A stretch of DNA of 45,180 nt from Arthrobacter beigongshangensis (lineage in GTDB: Bacteria; Bacillota; Bacilli; Bacillales_A; Planococcaceae): assembly GCF_016820585.1 (NCBI RefSeq), contig NZ_JADHDX010000014.1:23536-68715 (forward strand), given 5' to 3'. The notes below the pieces were generated by a model. The model saw only the letters and a list, made by a program, of their open reading frames with translations. It searched no databases and was not told the origin of the DNA. This document shows positions 41,805 to 45,180 of the stretch, in pieces; positions within the stretch are counted from its first letter, which is position 1; each line of letters begins with the position of its first letter. Both the position numbers and the translations under genes were made by a program.

Positions 41805-43706
41805 ATGGTGAAGATGAATCGATTCATTCAATTCAATGATGAAACGGTCGATGCCAAGACGCTATTACTGTACGAACGACTGGGACGGGCACTTGCAGAT
41901 GCCCCTTTTCTTGAGTTAACCGAGCGGAAATTGCTTGAATTTCGTCCGCAAGAAGGCGTTATTGCTATGAGTGTTTTTTGGCGACATCGGACAGAGGAAA
42001 TCATCCACGCAGGAAGGCTTTCCGATATATATTTATTGACAGCGGGGTATTGGAAACGTTTTAGTGTGCCCACTTGGATTGCGTTCACTCGTACATATAG
42101 CTTACACCCCCTGCGGAAATTTGCTTTGGAGCTGTTAATGATGCTCGAGGAATTCCGTCTGATGGATGCAATTACGAGGGAAAGACCTGGAACGGCATCT
42201 TCATTCGATATCAGAAGAAAAGCGTACGTTAGCTTTCACCGCAATATGCTGTCCTCGAATATGCAGAAAAGCTTTGTAGCTGACGCGATGATGAATCAGC
42301 TATTCGTCTCGCTTCATGAGGGCATGTTTATCGATACATCTATCAACTGGGGAGAAATCGATTTGGGGCTAATCCAAACTGTTTTACAGCATGCCTACGA
42401 TGCCAAGAATACAAAGGATAATACGTACATCGCAGATCGAATTATCGACATTATTGAAAGATCCATCGACAAAGACCTCATCCATCAATATTACTCAGCG
42501 GGGGATGCCATTACCGAAGAAAATGTAGTATTTCATTACCATAAAGGGATGACTGATGCTGAGAAAGGGGAGGAGGAGCCAAAAGAAACGATTGAAGAGG
42601 TATTTCGCTCATGGCATCGGGAAAATGAAAGTGAATCAGGTGTCCATCTTGAATTTGAACTCGAGCATGGCCGATCCGGTAAGAGTGATGCCAACGATGC
42701 AACGCCTGGCAATGAAGAGGCTGACATTGAAGAAACAGGTTCCGGAAATTCGGAAGGCAACGACAACGAACGCTGGACGGACGAAGAGAGCGACAAAGCT
42801 GACAAGCGGGAGAATAAGGTAAAGGCCGGTAAAATGTTCGGCAAGGAGCATCTGAACGTCGTCTATGAAGAGTTGCGCGTGAAAGTGGATAATGAGCATG
42901 AAAACCGTCAGAAATTGTTCATGTTGCGAGAACAGCAAAAACCGTATGTTCGTTCGTTTGTGGAGGAAATGAAGAAGCGGATCGATTTGAAAGAGGACTC
43001 CAAGCGGGAGCGGCTTATGAAAGGACGTCTATCGACAAAATTGACAACAATGGTAGTGGATGAACGACCTAAACCATTTTATCGAAAAAATGCACCTTCC
43101 ATTAACTTAGACGCTGTGTTTGGACTACTCGTCGACGGCTCTGCTTCCATGCTTGATAAATTGGATGAAACGAAGCAGGCTGTATTGTTATTCCATGATG
43201 TGCTTCGTCAACTCGGCGTGAGTCATGAAATTTCATCGTACTACGAGGATGCATATCATGCCTCTAAAGAAATGCAGCCTAACGTTTTCGGGCTCATGCA
43301 TACATTTGCAGATCGTAATAAAGATAATGGTATGTCCATTCTATCTTTCGACGCGAACGAAGATAACCGAGACGGCTTTGCGATTCGCTGGATGGCCGAG
43401 CAGTTGGCTTCTAGGCAGGAGAAGCATAAGTTCTTACTGGTCTTTTCAGACGGAGAACCATCTGCCTTTGGCTATGATCGTAATGGTATTCTTGATACAG
43501 CAGAGGCTGTCATGGAAACAGAGAAAAAGGGGATTTCGGTCATTCATTTATTTCTCTCGACCGAGGAACCAACAGGGGATCAGAAAGCCTTATTTTCTAT
43601 GATGTTTGGAAATAAAACTGCATCTTCTAACTCAGTAGAAAGTTTTGCGGATCAGACGCTACGAATATTGAGAAAGTTACTTGCAATCGTCATCCGAAAT
43701 ACGTAA
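41805..43706 (+). CDS. VWA-domain protein, NorD/YojO-like
   Basis: 633-residue partner of the AAA ATPase. The N-terminal 225 residues are helical; about 235-340 is a highly acidic, low-complexity linker rich in E, D, S, G and N; the C-terminal 200 residues form a von Willebrand A domain with MIDAS motif DGSAS (444-448), a later conserved T-containing region, and FSDGEPSAFGYD. In NorQ/NorD-type pairs this protein recruits the ATPase to a target enzyme. The target here is unknown; nearby odhAB is only a hint. GAGG precedes the ATG. Confidence 0.85.
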   Translation: MVKMNRFIQFNDETVDAKTLLLYERLGRALADAPFLELTERKLLEFRPQEGVIAMSVFWRHRTEEIIHAGRLSDIYLLTAGYWKRFSVPTWIAFTRTYSLHPLRKFALELLMMLEEFRLMDAITRERPGTASSFDIRRKAYVSFHRNMLSSNMQKSFVADAMMNQLFVSLHEGMFIDTSINWGEIDLGLIQTVLQHAYDAKNTKDNTYIADRIIDIIERSIDKDLIHQYYSAGDAITEENVVFHYHKGMTDAEKGEEEPKETIEEVFRSWHRENESESGVHLEFELEHGRSGKSDANDATPGNEEADIEETGSGNSEGNDNERWTDEESDKADKRENKVKAGKMFGKEHLNVVYEELRVKVDNEHENRQKLFMLREQQKPYVRSFVEEMKKRIDLKEDSKRERLMKGRLSTKLTTMVVDERPKPFYRKNAPSINLDAVFGLLVDGSASMLDKLDETKQAVLLFHDVLRQLGVSHEISSYYEDAYHASKEMQPNVFGLMHTFADRNKDNGMSILSFDANEDNRDGFAIRWMAEQLASRQEKHKFLLVFSDGEPSAFGYDRNGILDTAEAVMETEKKGISVIHLFLSTEEPTGDQKALFSMMFGNKTASSNSVESFADQTLRILRKLLAIVIRNT

Positions 43707-43744
43707 AGCTAAACAAATAAAAAATCCAAAACCGCCTTTGAACT

Positions 43745-43784
43745 GCACCCCAATTGTTAGACACCATCTAACAATTGGAGGTGC
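43745..43784 (+). promoter_or_regulatory. IS left-end hairpin sequestering the transposase ribosome site
   Basis: GCACC-C-CAATTGTTAGA (43745-43761) pairs with TCTAACAATTG-G-GGTGC (43767-43784) with one bulged A. The right arm holds GGAGG, the ribosome site nine bases before orfA, and the arm is followed by TTTTTT. Confidence 0.7.
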
Positions 43785-43790
43785 TTTTTT

Positions 43791-44309
43791 ATGGCTAAAT
43801 TTACAATTGAAGAGAAGGTAAAAGCTGTGAAACGTTATATAAATGGAAGAGAAAGTCAAAGGACAATCGCGGATTCCCTTGGGGTTGCTTACCCTGTATT
43901 TCGAACATGGATTCAACAGTATCAATATCATGGAGAAAAGGCATTTGAAAAACGCTATACATCCTACACATTACAATATAAACTAGACGTACTTACTTAT
44001 ATGAACGAGCTAGGGACGTCTATCAGAGAAACAGCTGCAATCTTCAATATTGCAGCGCCTTCCACGCTATTTCAATGGAAAAGGCAGTTGGAAACACAAG
44101 GTATAGACGCCCTTCAATCAAAGAAAAAGGGGCGTCCATCCATGAAAAATAAATCCACACAACAATCCAAACAAGTAGTAGCTGAGGGCTCTAAGGAGGC
44201 ACTTGAAACACGTATTAAACAGCTAGAAATGGAAAATGCTTATTTAAAAAAGTTGAATGTCTTAGTTCAAAACAAGGAAAAATCACCAAACAAGACAAAG
44301 CGCAAGTAG
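43791..44309 (+). CDS. IS3-family transposase OrfA (DNA-binding)
   Basis: 172-residue OrfA with two helix-turn-helix units (about 1-50: FTIEEKVKAVKRYINGRESQ; about 60-105: YKLDVLTYMNELGTSIRETA), a basic linker KKKGRPSMKNKS and a C-terminal leucine-zipper-like coiled coil (LETRIKQLEMENAYLKKLNV). It binds the IS ends. Alone it acts as a regulator; the active transposase is the OrfAB fusion made by frameshifting. Confidence 0.93.
   Translation: MAKFTIEEKVKAVKRYINGRESQRTIADSLGVAYPVFRTWIQQYQYHGEKAFEKRYTSYTLQYKLDVLTYMNELGTSIRETAAIFNIAAPSTLFQWKRQLETQGIDALQSKKKGRPSMKNKSTQQSKQVVAEGSKEALETRIKQLEMENAYLKKLNVLVQNKEKSPNKTKRK
44246..44252 (+). promoter_or_regulatory. -1 programmed frameshift site A AAA AAG
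   Basis: The heptamer AAAAAAG is in the correct phase (A AAA AAG) near the end of orfA. Slippage by -1 enters the orfB frame at 44252, which then stays open to the window edge. Confidence 0.85.
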
Positions 44310-45180
44310 TCTATGAACTAAGGCATGAATTTCCGGTGAAAGCACTTGTAAAACTCGCTGGCATTCCACGTAGCACGTACTATGATCTATTAGAACAAAT
44401 TAATCGTCCAGATCCAGATGCCAGCTTAAAAACAGAAATCAAAGCAATTTATGAGGAGCATGAGGGGCGTTATGGCTATCGTCGTATTCGTGATGAACTA
44501 GAGAATCGTGGACAAATAGTGAATCACAAAAAAATTCAACGTATTATGAAAGAACTTGGTTTAAAGTGCTTAGTGCGTATGAAAAAATATAAATCGTACA
44601 AAGGCACAGTTGGTAAAATCGCACCAAATATTTTAGATCGCAACTTTACTGCAGATGCCCCAAATGAAAAATGGGTCACGGACATTACGGAATTTAAGTT
44701 ATTTGGCGAGAAACTTTATTTATCACCTGTTTTAGATTTGTTTAATGGTGAGATCATTACGTATACAATTGGCTCTAGACCAACGTATTCACTTGTCTCG
44801 GATATGTTGGAGAAAGCCATCGAACGCTTACTAGGGGAACACCAGTTACTGATGCATTCCGATCAGGGCTGGCACTATCAAATGGAAAAATATCGTAAAA
44901 GACTTCAATCAAGAGGAATTGTGCAGAGTATGTCTCGTAAAGGAAACTGTTACGACAACTCGGTGATGGAGAATTTCTTTGGGATTATGAAATCGGAATT
45001 CCTCTACTTAAAGGAATTTGAAAGTGTAGAACAATTTAAGATAGAACTAGAAAAATATATCCATTATTATAATACGAAACGGATCAAGGCAAAATTAAAA
45101 ATGAGTCCGGTGCAATACGAGGCCACTGAAAAACCTACGGTTTTAAGTCCCATAAGTGAACCTAAATTGAAAAAGACGTT
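44252..45180 (+). CDS. IS3-family transposase OrfB, DDE catalytic part (incomplete)
   Basis: The -1 frame read after the slippery site has no stop for about 309 codons and continues past the window. An HTH-21-like region (HEGRYGYRRIRDEL) is followed by the DDE integrase core: first Asp in WVTDITEF, second in LLMHSDQGWHYQ, Glu in NSVMENFFGIMKSE, then the YNTKRIKAKLKMSPVQYE end typical of IS150-group OrfB. All three catalytic residues are kept, so the element looks intact as far as seen. Confidence 0.92.

Larger units (their letters stand above)
43739..45180 (+). mobile_element. IS3-family insertion sequence (IS150 group), left part
   Basis: An insertion sequence begins near TGAACTGCACCCC (43739), 33 bases past the VWA stop, and runs off the window. 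It has the two-frame organisation with a -1 frameshift and a DDE transposase. Right end and target duplication are not visible, so exact borders are uncertain. Confidence 0.85.

Noticed and set aside
43739..45180. IS element considered as disrupted because orfB is not in the orfA frame
   Set aside because: The frame change is the programmed A AAA AAG shift; the DDE residues are present and no stop interrupts the frame.

Overview
The window looks like the chromosome of a low-to-mid GC, endospore-forming Bacillales bacterium, most likely a Planococcaceae/Caryophanaceae member of the Sporosarcina type. The evidence is a tricistronic GerA/GerB/GerC germinant-receptor operon, bacilliredoxin BrxA, strong AGGAGG ribosome-binding sites with frequent GTG/TTG starts, a Staphylococcus-type MurG, and gene order resembling (from memory) the Bacillus subtilis segments ypgR-yphP-ypiP-ypjP-thy-dfrA-ypkP-yplQ-ypmR-ypmS-msrAB, deoD-ctpA and odhAB-yojNO. 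No tRNA, rRNA or CRISPR was seen.

Layout. 1-3.9 kb: the 3' part of a maltodextrin operon (two ABC permeases, then oligo-1,6-glucosidase). 4.0-6.65 kb, minus strand: a four-gene LytTR regulator / DUF3021 membrane protein / ABC ATPase / ABC-2 permease operon. 6.8-9.9 kb: an ABC-F translation factor and a NifU-N/HEAT-repeat protein (CvfC/YpgR). 9.9-13.9 kb: the most notable locus, a two-gene RNA-repair operon: a bacterial Hen1 3'-terminal ribose 2'-O-methyltransferase translationally coupled to the trifunctional kinase/phosphatase/ligase Pnkp, with long perfect inverted repeats on both sides. 14.1-16.8 kb: a Bcr/CflA-type exporter, an unrecognised membrane-anchored protein, and an endolysin-like amidase without a signal peptide. 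16.9-26.4 kb: mainly core housekeeping genes (bacilliredoxin, methyltransferase, YpjP, thymidylate synthase, DHFR, acyltransferase, YplQ, DegV, YpmR/YpmS, MsrA/MsrB, YozE, DeoD) plus a tiny minus-strand membrane micro-ORF.

26.6-36.3 kb: carboxy-terminal processing protease, COG0523 GTPase, secreted CAP protein, ger operon, a MATE exporter on the minus strand, and MurG. 36.5-43.7 kb: the 2-oxoglutarate dehydrogenase E1/E2 operon, a 65-aa protein, and a MoxR-type AAA ATPase with its VWA-domain partner. 43.74 kb to the end: an IS3-family (IS150-group) insertion sequence with a canonical A AAA AAG frameshift signal; it runs off the right edge.

How the genes work together. Permeases and MalL import and hydrolyse maltodextrins. 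LytTR/DUF3021 probably controls the downstream ABC exporter. Hen1 and Pnkp together heal, methylate and seal ribotoxin-cut RNA. ThyA/DfrA close the folate cycle for dTMP. MsrA/MsrB and BrxA form a thiol/methionine oxidation-defence set. GerABC senses germinants. OdhAB runs the TCA cycle. No intergenic stretch exceeds 300 bp. All functions are read from sequence and family knowledge; no database search was run.
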